Shown here: piece after piece, positions 1 to 11,562 of the stretch | How positions within the stretch are numbered: the first letter of the stretch is position 1 | How the letters are laid out: every line of letters begins with the position of its first letter | From: Arenimonas daejeonensis | GTDB lineage: Bacteria > Pseudomonadota > Gammaproteobacteria > Xanthomonadales > Xanthomonadaceae | Assembly (NCBI RefSeq): GCF_007993735.1 | Contig: NZ_CP042453.1 | Span: 2,914,001-2,978,000, forward strand | Direction: 5' to 3' | DNA: 64,000 nucleotides | Notes under the pieces: model-generated | The model's input: only the letters and a program-made list of their open reading frames with translations | Database searches by the model: none | Told to the model about the DNA's origin: nothing | Made by a program: the position numbers and the translations under genes

Positions 1-506
1 GCAGCGGATCGTGGGGATTTCAATGCGAATGCATTGAGATCACGCCGCCTGATCCAGCGCTTTTGGATCATCAGCTCGAGGCTGAGCAGATCGGGCACTG
101 CCGCCGGATCGTCGTTGAGCGTGACGCGCGAATGCACGCCCAGCGGCAGTTCCTTGATCTCGTGCGATTCGACCAGGGTGGTGGTGGACACCGTCACCAG
201 GCGCGGGAAGCCCTGCGACAGGACCGCGAAGAACGGCAGCTTGCTGTTGCCGCCGAGCGCCTTGAGCACCGCGACCTTGGCGCCCAGGTGGCCGTCTTCC
301 TGCGACCAGCCCGCCAGGCGCGAGAACGACAGCAGCGGCAGGCGCCAGCCGCGCCAGCGCACGCGTCCGAGCAGCCAGTCGGGAGCGTTCTCGACCGCTT
401 CGGGTTCGGAGTAGGTGATGACCTCGGCCACGCTGGCGTTGGGCAGCAGCAGGCGGCCGTTGGTGACGGTGATCAGGACGCCGCGGATGTCGCGCTGGGA
501 ATTCAT
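1..506 (-). CDS. chpC: ChpC-like CheW-domain adaptor (3' end at window edge)
   Basis: Last visible gene of the Pil-Chp operon. CheW-type adaptors couple the chemoreceptor (PilJ) to the histidine kinase (ChpA). The frame starts at ATG 506, 23 bases after chpB, and reads as a CheW-like fold with LPNASVAEVI and WLLGRVRWRGWRLPLLSF. It stays open to base 1, so no stop is seen. After LSLELMIQK the reading becomes an Arg-rich string. One extra or lost base in the AAAA run (minus strand, near 61-64) would instead end the protein with ALDQAA and a stop at 40. I suspect that is the true end, but the sequence cannot settle it. ChpC is named from position and fold. Confidence 0.75.
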   Translation of the reverse strand, partial: MNSQRDIRGVLITVTNGRLLLPNASVAEVITYSEPEAVENAPDWLLGRVRWRGWRLPLLSFSRLAGWSQEDGHLGAKVAVLKALGGNSKLPFFAVLSQGFPRLVTVSTTTLVESHEIKELPLGVHSRVTLNDDPAAVPDLLSLELMIQKRWIRRRDLNAFALKSPRSA

Positions 507-529
507 GACTCGGTGCACTCCGGAGGGGC

Positions 530-2230
530 TCAGGACCAGCGTTCGATGATGAGCCGGGCCAGGTCGGGCGGGTCGGCGGCTTCCGCACCCGCCGCCAGCA
601 CGGCCTCGGCCGCGGTGGCGTCGAAGCACGAGCCCGGTGTCTGCGCCAGCACGCGTCCGCCGGCCGACTGCAGGGCCAGCACCGCGGGCAGGACCGAGGG
701 CGCGGCGCCGCTGAGCATCAGGACCACGCTGTCGGACACCGGCAGGGCCGCGACCAGGGACGACAGGTCATCGGCGCGGGTGAAAGTGAAATTCTTGTCG
801 GCGTACTGGATGCCGACACCCGGCGGCAGCACGGCGACACGACCGGGATAGACGAGCTTGCCTTCGACCGCCAGGTCCAGCGGCAGCTTGCTGGCCTTGG
901 CCAGCTGGCCGACCAGGCGGTCGTGTTTGCCCGTGTCCAGATGCTGGTACAGCAGCACCGGCACCGGCAGCGTCGGCGGCAGCGCCGACAGCAGCTGGCG
1001 CACGGCATCCGGGCCGCCCAGGCCGGCGAAGACCAGCAGGGCGCCACTGGTGATCACCGCCGCGTGCGCGCTTTCGGCATCCGCGAGACTGAGGCCCGGC
1101 GCACGACCGGAGGCCGGCGCGAGCGGTGGCGGCAACTCGGATTCGGCCGTGCTGCCAGCAGCGATTTCGGCGTCCATCGGCATCAGTTCGAGGGAGCCGA
1201 AGCCGCTGCTGCGGGGCGCCGGCGCGGCCGGCGCGGCTGGCTCGGCCAGGTCGGCCAGGTCGGTTTCCGGCTTCTGGAACGAGGCGGAGAAATCCGGCTC
1301 CTTCGGCGCCTGGCGCTGGTCGTTGGCCTCGAAGGCATCCAACTGCGCGGCCAGGGCGGCGACATCGTCATCCATGCCCTCGGCCAGCGCCACGTCGTCT
1401 TCGCTGAAGGAAGAAAAATTCACCGGGCCGTCCGCCAACTGGACGTCGGCGAGCAACGGTTCCTCGTCATCGAGGCTGAGCAGGTCGGATTCTTCCGCGA
1501 CCGTGAGCGGCGCACCCTCTTCGGGCAGGGCCGAGAGATCGATGTCGAGATTCGTCGGGTCGAATTTCAGGTCTTCGCCGCTGGCGTCGTGGCGCGGCGT
1601 GGTCTGCACCTCGGCATTCACGCGGCCCATGGCCTGCTCCAGGTCGCCCAGGTCGAGATCGAGCTCGGCGTCACCGACATCCAACCCGCTGTCTTCGAGC
1701 GGCGAGTCCGGGGCGACGTCCACGGCGGCCAGCGACGGCGTGCTGGGTACCCATTCGGACAGGTCCAGCGACTCGGCGGCGTAATCCTCGAGTTTTTCGT
1801 TGGCCATTTCCTGCGCAGGCGTCGGCGGCGCGCCGGGTTCGAGCGCCAGTTCGATCTCCGGCAGGTGGTCGGCGCCACCGGGCGGCGGCGGCAGCAGGTC
1901 ACTGCCCACCAGTTTGGCGGCCAGGTGGCGGGCCCAGCGGGCCAGGTCCCAACCATCGAGCTGGCGGGTCACCTCGGCGTCGTCGTACATCACTTCGACG
2001 CCGGGCGCGGCCAACAGATCGTCGAAACGCGACAGCGAGTCTTCCAGCGCGGGCTCCAGGCTTACCAGCACGACCGAGGGTTTTTCGCCGGCGACGGTAC
2101 CGGGGTCGAGCTCGGCCGGATCGCCTTCGGCGACCAGCTGCGCGCCCAGCTCCGCCAGTGCCCGGCGGAGTTGGTCGCGCGCGTCACCGGGACGGGCCAG
2201 CAGGGCGACGCGGACCGGCGAGTCAAGCAT
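530..2230 (-). CDS. chpB: ChpB-like protein with degenerate CheB methylesterase domain
   Basis: 566 residues. The ATG overlaps the chpA stop by 8 bases (2223-2230), suggesting translational coupling. The N-terminal 110 residues resemble a receiver-like or regulatory fold, followed by a long acidic, Asp/Glu- and Ser-rich linker (about 130-370). The last 180 residues match the CheB methylesterase layout: VFAGLGGPDAVRQLLSALP, then LLYQHLD, then VVLMLSGAAPSV. In active CheB the first motif holds the nucleophilic Ser (GASTGG) and the last the catalytic Asp (GMGxDG). Here both are gone, and only the His of YQHLD remains. It is therefore probably not a working methylesterase and may act as a binding or scaffold protein of the pilus chemosensory array. 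Confidence 0.8.
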   Translation of the reverse strand: MLDSPVRVALLARPGDARDQLRRALAELGAQLVAEGDPAELDPGTVAGEKPSVVLVSLEPALEDSLSRFDDLLAAPGVEVMYDDAEVTRQLDGWDLARWARHLAAKLVGSDLLPPPPGGADHLPEIELALEPGAPPTPAQEMANEKLEDYAAESLDLSEWVPSTPSLAAVDVAPDSPLEDSGLDVGDAELDLDLGDLEQAMGRVNAEVQTTPRHDASGEDLKFDPTNLDIDLSALPEEGAPLTVAEESDLLSLDDEEPLLADVQLADGPVNFSSFSEDDVALAEGMDDDVAALAAQLDAFEANDQRQAPKEPDFSASFQKPETDLADLAEPAAPAAPAPRSSGFGSLELMPMDAEIAAGSTAESELPPPLAPASGRAPGLSLADAESAHAAVITSGALLVFAGLGGPDAVRQLLSALPPTLPVPVLLYQHLDTGKHDRLVGQLAKASKLPLDLAVEGKLVYPGRVAVLPPGVGIQYADKNFTFTRADDLSSLVAALPVSDSVVLMLSGAAPSVLPAVLALQSAGGRVLAQTPGSCFDATAAEAVLAAGAEAADPPDLARLIIERWS

Positions 2231-5200
2231 TGACCGGCTCCATGCCCAGCATCTCGAACACGTTCCGCATCAGCTCCACTTCCTGGTACGGCTTGCCCAG
2301 GTAGCGGTTGACGCCGATGTCGAAGGCGCGCTGGCGGTGCTTCTCGCCGGTACGCGAGGTGATCATGATGATCGGCACGTCCTTCAGGCGCGGATCCGAC
2401 TTCATGTTCTGCGCCAGTTCGTAGCCATCCATGCGCGGCATCTCGATGTCGAGCAGCATCAGGTCGGGCACGCGTTCGGCCATCTTCTCGATCGCATCCA
2501 CGCCGTCCTTCGCCGTCAGCACTTCCATGTTGTGGCGTTCCAGCACGCGGCCGGTGACCTTGCGCATGGTGATCGAGTCGTCCACCACCATCACCGCCGG
2601 GATGCGGCGTGCGGCCGGCGCCGGCGCGGCCGGCACCAGTTCCAGGCTGCGGTCGATGCTGGCCTGGCGGCGCACCAGCGGCGCGACGTCCAGGATCACG
2701 ACGACGCGGCCGTCACCCATGATGGTGGCGCCGAAGATGCCCGGGATCGAGTTGACCTGCGGACCCACCGGCTTGACCACGATTTCCTTGCTGCCCAGCA
2801 CCTGGTCGATGCAGATGGCGGCGCGCAGGTCACCCGAGCGGGCGAGCAGCAGCGGCATCTGCAGACTGTCCTGCGCCTTGGCCGGGGCGTGGCCGATCAG
2901 GCGACCCAGGTCGTGGATGGCGTAGGACTCACCGGCGTAGGTGAAGCTGGGGTTGTCGGTGGCCAGCTGCTTGTCGAGGTCGGCACGGCCCATGCGGCCC
3001 ACGCCCTGCACCGAGGCGATCGGCACCGCGAAGCTGGTGTCACCGATCTTGACGAACACCGCCTGCGTCACCGCCAGGGTGAACGGCAGGCGGATGGTGA
3101 AGGTGCTGCCCTTGCCGACTTCCGATTCGATACTGAGCGAGCCGCCGAGCTGGCGGATTTCGCTGTACACCACGTCCATGCCGACACCGCGGCCGGCCAG
3201 GCGGCTGACCGAAGCGGCGGTGGAGAAACCGGTCTCGAGGATGAAACCGTACAACGACTGGTCGGAGACTTCGGCGTCGGCCTTGAGCAGACCGCGCTCG
3301 ATCGCCTTCTTGCGGATCGCTTCCTTGTCCAGGCCGCGGCCGTCGTCGCTGACCTTGAGCACGACTTCGGAACCTTCGCGTTGCACCTGGACCCGGACGT
3401 TGCCCTCTTCCGGCTTCTTCGCCTTCCTGCGGTCGGCGGGTGTCTCCAGGCCGTGCGCGACGGCGTTGCGGAGCATGTGCTCCAGCGGCGCGGTCATGCG
3501 GTCGAGCACGTTGCGGTCCATTTCGCCGCTGGCGCCATCGACCTTCAGGTTGACCTGCTTGCCGGTTTCGCTGCCGGACTGGCGCAGCACGCGGCGCAGG
3601 CGCGGCACCAGCGCATCGAAGGGCACCATGCGCGTGCGCATCAGGCCTTCCTGCAGGTCCGAGCTCACGCGCGACTGCTGCAGCAGCAGGGTTTCGTACT
3701 GGCGGGTCAGGTCGTCCAGCGAGCCCTGCAGGCTGACCAGGTCGGCCGCGGACTCCGACAGCGAACGCGACAGCTGCTGCTGGGTGGTGAAGCGGTCGAG
3801 TTCCAGCGGATCGAAGGTCTCGTCGCCGGTATCGCCCTCGCGCTGGTAGCGCGCGATGATCTGCGCTTCGGTCTCGATGTCGAGCTTGCGCAGCTGCTCG
3901 CGCAGTCGCGTGGTGGTCTGGCCGAGTTCGCCGAGGTTGGCGCGGAAGGCACCGAGCTGCTGTTCCAGGCGGGCGCGGTAGATGGCCACCTCGCCGGCGT
4001 AGTTGACCAGGCGGTCGAGCAGGTCGGCGCGGATGCGCACCTGTTCCTGCGGCGCGCGCACGCCACCGATGTCTTCCTCTTCGCCGATGCCTTCGATCGG
4101 GGCCGACAGCGGCGCCATCTCGTTGGCGATGCCGGTACGCGGCGCCAGCGTGGGCCGCGTGACGGCGGCTTCCTCGGCGGCGGCGGCCTTGCGGTCGAGT
4201 GCGGTTTCGGTGATGGCGGGACGGGTCTCGGCAACGGCAGGCGCAGCGGCTTCGCCGGCTTCCAGCGGACGGCCCTTGGCCAGGGCGTCGATCTGGCCGA
4301 TCAGGTTGGCCGGCAGCACAATGGCCTTGCGTTCGCCGACACGCGTGACCATGCCGTGCAGGCGGTCGAAGGCGCGCTCAAGCACCACCACGCCGGTCTG
4401 GTCGAGCTCGCGACGGCCTTCTGCCACGACTTCGAGCAGCGACTCCATGGCGTGGCCCAGCTCGCCGACGGCATAGATGCCGGCCATGCGGGCGCCGCCC
4501 TTGAGCGTGTGCAGGTCGCGCTGGAGACCGACCACGAGTTCGCGGTCGTTGGTGCGCTCGCGCAGTTCGGCCAGCAGGCCGTCGGAATGGTCGAGCAGGT
4601 CGCCCGACTCTTAAGGAAGATGTCGAGCAGGTCTACGTCGATGTCGCTGGTGTCGAGCTCGGCGTCCGGGTCGTCGGATCCAGCGCCAGCGGCACCTGGT
4701 TGGCGACCGCGGAGAAGGCTTCCTCGACGGCGGCTTCTTCGGGCTCGGCGGCTTCGGCCTGGACTTCCTCGACTTCGATGTCCTGGATCTCGATCGATTC
4801 GACTTCGATCGATTCGACATCGAGGGTTTCCACCGGGAGCCCGGCCGGGACTTCGGGCGACGTGGCCGCCTCGAGCTCGTCCAGGCTCATGCCATAAATC
4901 TCGTTTGCGGCGGCGGCTTCGGCAGCGGCGGCTTCGGCAGCGGCGGCTTCGGCGGCAGCGGCTTCGGCGGCAGCGGCTTCGGCGGCGGCAGCTTCGGCGG
5001 CGGCAGCTTCGGCGGCGGCAGCTTCGGCGGCGGCAGCTTCGGCGGCGGCAGCTTCGGCGGCGGCAGCTTCGGCGGCGGCAGCTTCGGCGGCGGCAGCTTC
5101 GGCGGCGGCAGCTTCGGCGGCGGCAGCTTCGGCAGCGGCGGCTTCGGCGGCGGCAGCTTCGGCGGCGGCAGCTTCGGCGGCAGCAGCTTCGGCGGCAGCA

Positions 5201-8200
5201 GCTTCGGCGGCAGCAGCTTCGGCGGCAGCAGCTTCGGCGGCAGCAGCTTCGGCGGCGGCAGCTTCGGCAGCAGCAGCTTCGGCAGCAGCAGCTTCGGCAG
5301 CAGCAGCTTCGGCAGCAGCAGCTTCGGCAGCAGCAGCTTCGGCAGCAGCAGCTTCGGCGGCAGCGGCTTCAGCAGCAGCTTCGGCAGCAGCAGCTTCGGC
5401 GGCAGCGGCTTCAGCAGCAGCAGCTTCGGCAGCAGCAGCTTCGACAGCAGCGGCTTCAGCAGCAGCTTCGGCGGCGGCAGCTTCGGCGGCGGCAGCGCCT
5501 GCCAGCGCGGCTTCCGCCGCGGCGATTTCATCCAGGGAAAGGCCCAGGCCCGGATCCTCGGACTCGAATTCCGTGATCGACAGTGCGGGCGCACCGGATT
5601 CGGCAGCAACGGGCACGTCGAGGAAGGCGTCCAGGAAATCGTTTCCTGGTCGTCGCCCTGGAAGGTTTCCTCCAGGCCCGAGGGGGTGTCGTCGTAGGTG
5701 AACTCCGGCAGCCCGGACAGGTCCGGCGCCTCCATCGGCACGGCCGTCGGCATGACGCCTTCCGGCTCTTCCGGATGCAGCGGCATGCTCGGCAGCGATG
5801 CCTCGGGCAGGCCGTCGCGCAGGGTCGCGACGCGCTGCGCCAGCTCGGCGTAGTTCGGCAGCGTCGGGCGCGGACGTTCCAGCGCGGCAACCACCTCGCG
5901 GATCGCGGTGGCGGCATCGGACACGACGGCGACACCCTCCGGGCCCGGCGTCTGCTGGCTGGCCAGCGAACGCTTCATGAAGCCTTCCAGCGGCGCGGTG
6001 ACATCGGTCAAGGCCGTGACCTCGGTCATCGCGAACGCGCCGTTCATCGTATGCACGGCACGCAGCAGCGGGTCGGTCACCGGCTGCGGGCCGCCGGCCG
6101 CACAGGCGGCCAGCCAGGCGTCGACGGTTTCCAGATGCCCCGCGACTTCAGGCTTGAGGATCTCGAACAGCACCGGGTCGATGGCGAAGTCGCCGGCTTC
6201 CGCCTCGGCTTCAGCTTCGACTTCGGGCGCGATCTCTTCGGGCTCGGCTTCCACGACGGACATCGGAGCAGGAGCTGCCGCTGCGATGTCGGCCACCGGG
6301 GCGGCCACGACCGCCGCAGGCGCCGGCGCCGCGGCCGGTGCCGCCGCCATCGGGACCGGCTGGTAGAAGGCTTCTTCACCGGCCGCAACCCGGTCCGCCA
6401 ACTGCTGGATGCCTTCCAGGTCGGCGTGCACGGTTTCGTTCTGCAGTGCGGCGCGCAGCAGCGGCAGGGTGTTGAACGCGTGTTCGATCAGCGACACCAC
6501 GGCCGGGCTGGCCGGGCGGGTGCCGTCGAGCACGCGGTTGAGCATGCTCTCGACCTTCCAGCTGAACTCGCCCAGGGTCTTGGCACCCACCAGGCGACCG
6601 CTGCCCTTGAGCGTGTGGAATACGCGCCGGATCGGGCGCAGCTGTTCCATGTTGTCCGGCTTCTTGCGCCAGGTCGGCAGCAGTTGCTCGAGGTTGCCGA
6701 TTTCCTCCTGGAATTCCTCCAGGAAGACTTCGCGGATCTCGTCGTCGATCTCGTCGCTGCTGCCATCGAAACCCGGGATGGGCGGCAGGCCGCCTGCGGG
6801 TGCCGGCGCTGCGGCCACGGGCTGCGGCGGTTCGACCACCACCGGTTCCGGCCCGGACACGGGCACCTGCTCCGGCGCTGCCGCAACCGCGCCGTCGGGT
6901 TCGACGATGGGTTCCTGTTCCAGCTCCGGGATGGGCGGCAGGTCGACCGGGAGTTCAAAGGCCGTGGTCAGTTCGACCGGGGCTTCGATGATGGCTTCGG
7001 GCAGCCCGGGTTCGTCCTTCGGCTCAGGAGTCGGCTCAGGGCGCGCCGCTTGCGGCGCAGGCACACGCGCGGCCGGTGCGGCAGGCATCTCTTCGGCGGG
7101 CAGCGGCCAATAACCAAGCGCCTCGAGATTCTGGCGGGCGATGTCGAGGATCTGTTCGCGTTTCGGGCGGCGGTCGCGCAGGGCTTCGAGGTAGTACTCG
7201 AGGCCCGCCAGTGCATCGGCCAGGCGATCCATCTGCTGGCCATTGGGCACGCGGTGGCGGCGCAGCAGTTCGCTCTCGGTGAAGCGGCGCACGGCGGCCA
7301 GGTACTGTGGCGCGTCCTCGATCTCCAGGATGCGCAGCGCACCGGAAACTTCCTCCAGCAGTCGCGGCACATCGGCCAGCTGGGCGTGGTCCCAGTGGGT
7401 CTCGACGAAGGCGACGAAACACTGCCGGGCCTGCGCGAAGTTGGCGATCGCTTCCTTCACCAGCACCTCGAGCACCTTGCGGGCCTCGCTGCTGGGCAAT
7501 GCGGTCTCGTCGACCGGCGGGGCATCGGCGCCGGAATCGGCCTCGCCGAGTCGGGCCACCTGGTCGTCCAGCGAGGCTTCGACGTAAAGCAGGGCGCCGG
7601 CGATGTCGAGCAGGGCCGACTCGTCGGCCGTGCGTTCGCCACTGACGATGGCGTGGATGGCGGTGCGCTGGTCCTGCACGACCCGGCGCGGCACGCCCAG
7701 GCCGAGCATGCCCAGCGTGTCGGCGACGCGGTCCAGTGCTTCCACCTGGTCGTTGAGGCCGGCGGCCGGCGCGTCCGGCGTGCGCAGGTGCAGGTCCAGT
7801 GCGTCCTTGACGCGCAGCAGGTCTTCCTTGATCGCACCGGCGACGGTGGCCAGCAGCGCGCGGTTGCGCCCGCTCAGGCTGCCGCGGGCGTGCGCGAGTT
7901 CGGACTCGCTGGGCAGGTACTCGCCCAGGCCGAACACCTGGCGGATCTCGCCGATGCGGCCGTGGTCGGTCGGCGCATGCGCCACGAAATAAAGCAGCTG
8001 GCGGGTCAGCTCCAGCGGCGGGTCGCTGCGGAAGGCGGCGTCGCCACCTTCGGCCAGGCGCTTGATCTCGCGCTCGACCTTGGCCAGCGCCTGCTTGAGC
8101 GGCTTGCTGGCTTCGAAGGCGTTCTTGGCCAGCGCGTCGAGCGTGCCGGCGGCGACCCAGAACAGGCGGCGCGCATGCTCGGCGTCGGTGATCGGCACCA

Positions 8201-8807
8201 ATTGTTCGCAGACGTCGGTGAGGTCGCGGATGGTGGCGGCGCTGTTGTCGTCCTTGAGCCAGCGCAGCAGGGCGCCCTGGAACAGGTTGCGCATGGTTTC
8301 GGCGCGGCGCTTGAGTTCGTCGGGCTGCAGCGGCGCGGCCGGGCCGGCCGCGGACATCGGCAGCGGCCGCGACAGGTCGGGCGAGAACAGCACGGATTCG
8401 GACAAGCCCTTCTCGCCGCGCGGTTCGCGCAGTTCGTTGAGCAGGGGCAGCAGTACGATCGGAATGTCGCGATGGCCGCTCTGCAGGCGCTCGAGATAAT
8501 CGGGCAGCTGCACGATGCCGCGCATCAGCGCCGCATAACCGGTCTCGCGTTCGGCCACCGTGCCCTCGACCAGGGCCTTGGCCAGCTGTTCCATTTCCTC
8601 GGCCACCATGGCGGCGCCGTAGAGCTCGACCATGCGCAGCGTGCCCTGCACCTGGTGCAGGTAGTTCGCGCAGGCCTTCAGCTGACCCGGCTCCTCGCCG
8701 TCCTCGACATAGGCTTCGAGCGCCTGGCGCGCCTGGCGCAAGGTCTCGTCGAGCTCGGGCTTGACCCAGGTGAGCGTGGTGAAATCGATGTTTTCGTGCA
8801 GCCTCAT
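2223..8807 (-). CDS. chpA: ChpA/PilL hybrid chemosensory histidine kinase (three apparent frameshifts)
   Basis: Central kinase of the type IV pilus chemosensory system, about 2195 residues when rebuilt. In order: N-terminal Hpt-like domain (His near 51 in NYLHQVQGTLRM), a degenerate Hpt lacking His (EEVSGALRILE), Hpt near 732 (VFHTLKGSGRL), Hpt near 919 (AVHTMNGAFAM), an Ala-Glu repeat (about 1096-1300), Hpt near 1434 (DLHTLKGGARM), CheA dimerisation helices, the ATPase domain (EHMLRNAVAHG, DDGRGLD, GRGVGMDVV), a CheW domain and a receiver (VVDDSITM, LLDIEMPRMDG). The frame breaks near 5640, 4676 and 4612. Each is repaired by one inserted base, giving ETDFLDAF, LDPDDPDAEL and FLEESGDLL. It is preceded by pilJ and overlaps chpB. 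Confidence 0.92.
4908..5520. repeat. 15-bp minisatellite encoding an Ala-Glu (EAAAA) linker inside chpA
   Basis: About 40 tandem copies of a 15-base unit (plus strand GCTTCGGCGGCGGCA with A/G variation at codon third positions), with a few 12-base units. On the minus strand it codes for repeated E-A-A-A-A, about 200 residues, expected to form one long uninterrupted alpha helix between the Hpt modules and the kinase core. All three minus-strand frames and at least one plus-strand frame stay open through it, so frameshifts inside would be invisible. Blocks of sub-variants (GCAGCG, GCGGCA, GCAGCA) cluster, which points to recent copy-number change by slippage or unequal crossing over. Confidence 0.9.
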
Positions 8808-8886
8808 GCCGAGGTCCTGTCAGTGTGTGGACGCCGGGAGGGACGTCCGCACCGGAGTGATGCCAGGGGCAAGCCGGAACCGGGCA

Positions 8887-10933
8887 TCAGCCCGGCAGCT
8901 TGAAGTCCGCGACCGAACGGCGCAGGTCGGCGGCCAACTGGGCGAGGTTTCCGATCGACTCCGCCGTCTGGTTCGCACCCTGCGACGTCTGCGTGGTGAT
9001 CTCCTGAATCACGCTCATGGTGGCCGTGATGTTGGTCGCCGCGGTGGACTGCTGGCGTGCCGCCTGGGAGATGTTCTGGATGAGGTCCGCGAGGTCGTTG
9101 GACACCTTTTCGATCTCGCCCAGGGCCAGGCCCGCGTCCTCGGCCAGTCGGGCACCGGCCACCACTTCCGCGGTGGTCTGTTCCATCGAGCTGACGGCTT
9201 CGTTGGTATCGGACTGAATGGTCTGCACCAGGGCCTCGATTCGCTTGGTCGCGTTCGAGGCGCGTTCCGCGAGTCGCTGCACTTCGTCGGCCACCACCGC
9301 GAAGCCTCGACCGGCTTCACCGGCGGAGGCCGCCTGGATGGCGGCGTTCAGCGCCAGGATGTTCGTCTGTTCGGAGATGTCGTTGATGAGCTCAACGATG
9401 GAACCGATTTTCCTGGGAGCTTTCGCCCAGTCGCTTGATTCGCTTCGAGGTCTCCTGGATCTGGTCACGGATGTTGTCCATGCCCTGGATCGTCTGGCGC
9501 ACCACTTCGGCGCCCTTGGCGGCGATCTGCACGGAGCGCTGCGCCACGTCGGCCGATTCGGCGGAGTTCTTCGAAACCTCGTCGATGGACGATGCGATTT
9601 CGTTGATCTGCGCCGAGGCGCTGGTGATCTGCTGCGCCTGGTGTTCGGCGGCTTCCGCCAGGTGCATCGCGGTGGCCTGCGTTTCCTGGGCGGCGGCGGC
9701 GACCTGCACCGCGGTTTCGTTGATGGTGGACACCAGGGATCGCAGCGCTTCCACCGCGAAGTTGATGGAGTCGGCGATCGCGCCGGTGATGTCCTCGGTG
9801 ACGGTGGCCTTTACGGTCAGGTCGCCTTCGGCGAGCGAACCCATTTCGTCCAGCAGGCGCAGAATCGCCTCCCTGGTTACGCTGGTTCAGCTCCTGGGTG
9901 GTGCCGAGGCGGCGGCGCTGGTCGCGGAAGATGGTGAACAACAGGCCGAGCAGGCCGACCACGGCGCCGATACCGCCACCGATGGCCCAGTAGTTGTTCG
10001 GGAAGAAGCGCTGGTAGTTGATGGCGTCGAAGCTGGAGAACAGCGCCTGGCTGTTCTCGAGCAGCACGTTCGAGTCCTCGGAGATCTGGGTCGCCGCGCC
10101 CTGCACTTCGGCCAGGTCGGCGGAGGCGCCGAGCACGGTGTCCAGGTCGCCCTGGGCTTCGCTGTAGAGGGTTTCCACCGCTTCCAGCGCGGCCAGGCCG
10201 GCCGGGGTGGTGACGCGGTTCACGCCGAGTTCGGCATTGCCTTCCTTGAAGCCCTGCAGCACCTGGGCGAACACGGTGGCGTCGCGCGAGAGCGCGTCGG
10301 CCGCCGAGACGGTGTTCTCGCCGCCGGCGACGATTTCCGTAACGCGGCGCGACATGCGGTCGGCGAGCACGATCTGGCGGTTGGCGATCGAGATCTGCGA
10401 GGCGGGGCGTTGGCGTCGGACAGGGCGCGCACCACTTCGTCGAGCTGGAACGAGAGCCGGGGCACGCGGGCGGTGAACTGCGCCGCGGTGTCGGAGAGGT
10501 TGAGCACCTCCTCCTCGGACTGGGTGATTCGCTCGGCCGCGGCGGCCATCGGGGTCCAGGTCTCGGTCACCTTGCCCAGCGCGCTGCTGACGCCCATGGC
10601 GTTGGCATCGCCCTCGTAGCCCTTGACGCCCTCTGCCTCGCTGCCGCTGCGCAGGGCGCCCACGATCGAGTCGATGCGCGACTTGGTGGCCTTGAACTCG
10701 GTGAAGGCGTCGGCGTTGCCGTCCACCGCTTCCTGGGTGTACTTCGCAAGCTGCTGCGAAAGCACCTGCAGGTCGGCGGTCAGGCCTCGCGCGTTGTTTT
10801 CCTGGTTGTTCAGGTAGCCCGCGTAGATGAAGTTGGCGCCGAACACCAGCAACGAGATGATGAGGATCAACGCCCAGAAGCCCAGGCCGAAATTGGTTAG
10901 CTTGTCGGTGAACGAGCGCGGATTAGTGCTCAT
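8887..10933 (-). CDS. pilJ: PilJ chemoreceptor (three apparent frameshifts)
   Basis: Methyl-accepting chemotaxis protein of the type IV pilus system, 681 residues when rebuilt. Membrane segments at about 20-41 ([17 protein letters not shown]) and 317-337 ([12 protein letters not shown]) enclose a periplasmic PilJ-type sensor; HAMP and signalling domains follow. The hairpin tip is recognisable ([34 protein letters not shown]). Frame breaks near 10405 (a lost base), 9873 and 9410 (each an extra base) join segments that fit exactly: DANAP to [22 protein letters not shown] to [10 protein letters not shown], and ESSQE to IGSIVELI. It lies between pilI and chpA. The 79 bases before chpA hold no other gene. 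Confidence 0.93.
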
Positions 10934-10989
10934 GACTGGACCTCAACCCCTGTTTAAAGACCAACATTTGAAGTACGTACAAGGGCCAC

Positions 10990-11555
10990 TTATGCGGTGG
11001 CCTGGCGGAATTCGGAGTGCGTGTCAGCAGGGACATGTTGAACACGCCCCAGGTCTGCTCGGACAGGCGGTAGGCCTGGCCGACGAAGTGGCCGTAGCGG
11101 CCGTCGTTCTCACCGGCCAGTTCGGTCCGGTGGGAGTCGTTGAAGGTGCGCTGGCCGAACAGCTCGTCGATGATCACCGCGACGTTGCCGCCGGACTGGC
11201 GCACGACCAGGCAACGCTGGCCCTCGTGCACCACGGTGCGCTCGCCTTCGAGGAACTGCTTGAGGTCGACCACCGGCAGCAGGCTGCCGCGCACGTTGGC
11301 CACGCCCAGCATCCAGGCGTGCGCGCCGGGCACCGGTGTCACCGGCGGCAGCGGCAGGATCTCGACCACTTCGTCGAAGGACGACACCAGGCGGCGCTGG
11401 CCCAGGCGGAAGCCCACGCCGCGCCAGTGGCCCGGGGCCTCGACCATCTCGGGACGGCCTGCGACATGGGCGAGCGAACGCTCCTCGTAGTCGAGCAGGG
11501 TCGCGAACGGACCAGGCCGCTTGTTCTGCTGTGACGAGTGCGAGGACTTGGCCAT
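10990..11555 (-). CDS. pilI: PilI CheW-like adaptor (frameshift at 3' end)
   Basis: CheW-domain coupling protein between PilJ and ChpA, 188 residues when rebuilt. The start is ATG 11555 (MAKSSHSSQQNKRPGPF), 7 bases after pilG. Recognisable CheW core: SFDEVVEILPLPPVTPVPG, WMLGVANVRGSLLPVVDL, VAVIIDELFG. As read, the frame runs on past the natural end and overlaps pilJ. One inserted G near 11014 turns TRTPNSARPP into TRTPEFRQATA followed by TAA at 10990, leaving a 56-base gap before pilJ. I prefer this ending because the run-on tail is unlike CheW proteins. Confidence 0.88.
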
Positions 11556-11562
11556 GTCGTGC

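Noticed and set aside
4908..5520. Tandem repeat considered as a CRISPR array
   Set aside because: No spacers; 15-base units are directly adjacent and coding.
1800..5576. 1258-codon open frame on the plus strand
   Set aside because: Antisense to chpB/chpA; it owes its length to GC-rich codon structure and the repeat, which is open in several frames. The minus strand carries clear domain motifs.
5583..8903. 1106-codon plus-strand frame
   Set aside because: Arg/His-rich shadow of chpA with no recognisable motif.
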